From: Sphingomonadaceae bacterium
Lineage (GTDB): Bacteria; Pseudomonadota; Alphaproteobacteria; Sphingomonadales; Sphingomonadaceae
Direction of reading: 5' to 3'
NCBI GenBank assembly: GCA_016462305.1
Contig: JAEMTM010000088.1
Coordinates: forward strand, 1-7,383
Length of the DNA stretch: 7,383 nucleotides
In this document: positions 6,888 through 7,383 of the stretch, one piece after another
Layout: each line of letters begins with the position of its first letter
How positions within the stretch are numbered: the stretch's first letter is position 1
Position numbers and translations under genes: made by a program
Notes under the pieces: model-generated
Databases searched by the model: none
What the model saw: only the letters and a program-made list of their open reading frames with translations
Told to the model about the DNA's origin: nothing

Positions 6888-7383
6888 ATGAAACTGGAAA
6901 ATGACCCCCTCGCTGCATTTTGGATGCCGTTTACGGCGAACCGGGCGTTCAAGACGACGCCGCGGCAGCTCAAATCTGCAAAGGACATGCATTATACCAG
7001 CGATGATGGACGGCAGGTTCTTGATGGCACAGCGGGGCTTTGGGCGGTCAATGCAGGTCACTGCCGCGCACTCATTGTCGAAGCGATCCAGAAATGCGCC
7101 GCAGAGCTTGATTACGCTCCACCATTCCAATTGGGCCATCCGCTGGCGTTTGAACTGGCCTCGCGCCTCGCAACGCTGATGCCTGAAGGGCTGGATCGGA
7201 TATTCTTTACCAACTCGGGTTCTGAATCGGTTGATACTGCGCTCAAAATTGCGCTCGCTTACCAACGCGCGATTGGCCAAGGCACGCGCACCCGGCTGAT
7301 CGGACGAGAGCGCGGCTATAATGGCGTTGGCTTTGGTGGTATTTCGGTTGGCGGCATCGTCAACAACCGGCGGCAATTTGGCA
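6888..7383 (+). CDS. Class III omega-aminotransferase, beta-alanine:pyruvate type (3' end outside window)
   Basis: The first 165 residues of a pyridoxal-phosphate aminotransferase are visible; the family is about 440-450 residues, so nearly two thirds lies beyond the window. The opening FWMPFTANRAF (11-21), the GLWAVNAGHCR segment (50-60) and DYAPPFQLGHPLAFELA (75-91) closely follow the Pseudomonas beta-alanine:pyruvate aminotransferase. FFTNSGSES (106-114) holds the cofactor-phosphate loop (SGS, 110-112). RERGYNGVGFGG (140-151) contains the tyrosine expected to stack on the cofactor ring (Y144). Such enzymes move amino groups from omega-amino acids or amines to pyruvate. The cofactor lysine lies outside the window. 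Residue 145 is asparagine where relatives usually have histidine (YHG). GGAG (6877-6880) seven bases before the ATG supports the start. It follows the Lrp-type gene on the same strand after 120 bases, which suggests its own promoter and perhaps control by that regulator. Confidence 0.9.
   Translation, partial: MKLENDPLAAFWMPFTANRAFKTTPRQLKSAKDMHYTSDDGRQVLDGTAGLWAVNAGHCRALIVEAIQKCAAELDYAPPFQLGHPLAFELASRLATLMPEGLDRIFFTNSGSESVDTALKIALAYQRAIGQGTRTRLIGRERGYNGVGFGGISVGGIVNNRRQFG

Noticed and set aside
6861..7376. 171-residue minus-strand frame opposite the aminotransferase gene
   Set aside because: The plus-strand frame from 6888 shows unmistakable aminotransferase motifs and a good ribosome site; this is its antisense shadow.

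Overview
The window looks like ordinary chromosome from a moderate-GC alphaproteobacterium, most likely a sphingomonad. This rests on the style of the proteins (a PqqL-like periplasmic M16 peptidase of about 950 residues, a short AceE-like E1 enzyme, and an Lrp regulator next to a beta-alanine:pyruvate-type aminotransferase). It was judged by eye, without a database search. No tRNA, rRNA, CRISPR array, insertion sequence or phage gene is visible.

Left part (1-3781, plus strand): a strong two-tier stem-loop (7-52) lies just before purC (83-862), the SAICAR synthase of purine synthesis. A 60-base gap follows, then a large secreted zinc peptidase of the M16 family (923-3781) with an intact HFIEH active site in its first half. 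These two genes point the same way and could be co-transcribed, although their functions are not obviously linked.

Right part (3823-7383): a gene on the minus strand (3823-6156) converges on the peptidase gene across 41 bases. It encodes a thiamine-diphosphate enzyme of the AceE (homodimeric pyruvate dehydrogenase E1) branch, shortened at both ends. It is divergent from an Lrp/AsnC-family regulator gene (6285-6767). The 128-base gap between them carries a good promoter for the regulator and a small dyad that could be an operator for both genes. Downstream of the regulator, after 120 bases with two small inverted repeats, begins a class III (omega) aminotransferase gene that runs off the window end (6888-7383, partial).

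The E1-like gene, the regulator and the aminotransferase gene look like a small amino-acid / 2-oxo-acid catabolic module under local Lrp-type control. The layout recalls the mdeR (Lrp-type) / mdeB (AceE-like E1) pairing known in Pseudomonas methionine catabolism, but the substrate here cannot be read from the sequence. The most interesting point is that the E1-like protein lacks the N-terminal segment by which E. coli AceE docks to its E2 partner, and no E2 or E3 gene lies in the window. The other genes are standard.
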